From: Burkholderiales bacterium
GTDB taxonomy: Bacteria > Pseudomonadota > Gammaproteobacteria > Burkholderiales > Burkholderiaceae_C
Assembly: GCA_011391855.1 (NCBI GenBank)
Contig: JAABPT010000091.1
Location: 1 to 6,388 of the forward strand
Direction of reading: 5' to 3'
DNA length: 6,388 bases
Made by a program: the position numbers and the translations under genes. The notes under the pieces were generated by a model. That model worked only from the letters and a program-made list of their open reading frames with translations, ran no database searches and was not told the origin of the DNA. Shown in pieces: positions 6,344 through 6,388 of the stretch. Every line of letters starts with the position of its first letter. Position 1 is the first letter of the stretch.

Positions 6344-6388
6344 CGAGAGATCCTCCGGTGTCATCTGTCTTGCGCGCTGCTCTCGCCC
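6344..6388. other. Upstream region of glnE to the window edge
   Basis: These 45 bases hold the GGAGGA ribosome binding site of the short ORF ahead of glnE (6356-6351, minus strand). I see no convincing -35/-10 pair or operator, and no ORF I can support on the plus strand. The glnE promoter may lie further out, beyond the window. Confidence 0.4.

Noticed and set aside
1..6388. Mobile elements, CRISPR arrays, tRNA/rRNA genes, att sites
   Set aside because: I saw no direct repeats with spacers, terminal inverted repeats with a transposase, or tRNA-like folds. The frequent GCC/GGC repeats are composition effects.

Overview
The window is GC-rich, with strong G/C bias at third codon positions. Protein style and gene content (GlnE, a rhombosortase, GST and FrnE-type thiol proteins) point to a betaproteobacterium of the order Burkholderiales, probably Comamonadaceae-like. 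That placement is inferred from familiarity with the families, not from a search. There is no sign of phage, insertion sequence, CRISPR or RNA gene. Apart from two problem spots it looks like ordinary chromosomal housekeeping DNA.

Layout: on the plus strand, positions 1 to about 560 carry a rhodanese-type sulfurtransferase domain gene that cannot be closed at either end. At its 5' side the coding signal moves from one frame to another. At its 3' side no frame has a stop codon before a strong hairpin at 562-590. Everything else is on the minus strand. Read in the direction of transcription it is: a 17-codon upstream ORF with a good ribosome binding site (6343-6290), glnE (6280-3530), a rhombosortase-like membrane protease (3517-2912), an EamA-type transporter (2915-1974), a gap of 67 bases, a glutathione S-transferase (1906-1262) and a FrnE/DsbA-like thiol oxidoreductase (1265-621). 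The last gene converges on the rhodanese gene, and the two share the intergenic hairpin.

How the genes relate: glnE, the rhombosortase gene and the transporter gene are packed like an operon (12-base gap, then a 4-base ATGA overlap), but no functional link between them is evident. GlnE controls glutamine synthetase by adenylylation in nitrogen regulation. The rhombosortase-like protein would cleave C-terminal GlyGly-CTERM anchors of surface proteins encoded elsewhere. The transporter has no assignable substrate. The GST and FrnE-like genes share a 4-base GTGA overlap and form a second unit concerned with thiol and glutathione chemistry.

I do not see a wholly new system here. The observations most worth a second look are the rhodanese ORF without a stop codon that runs through a terminator, its apparent 5' frame change, the short ORF ahead of glnE, and a cysteine-rich linker in GlnE.
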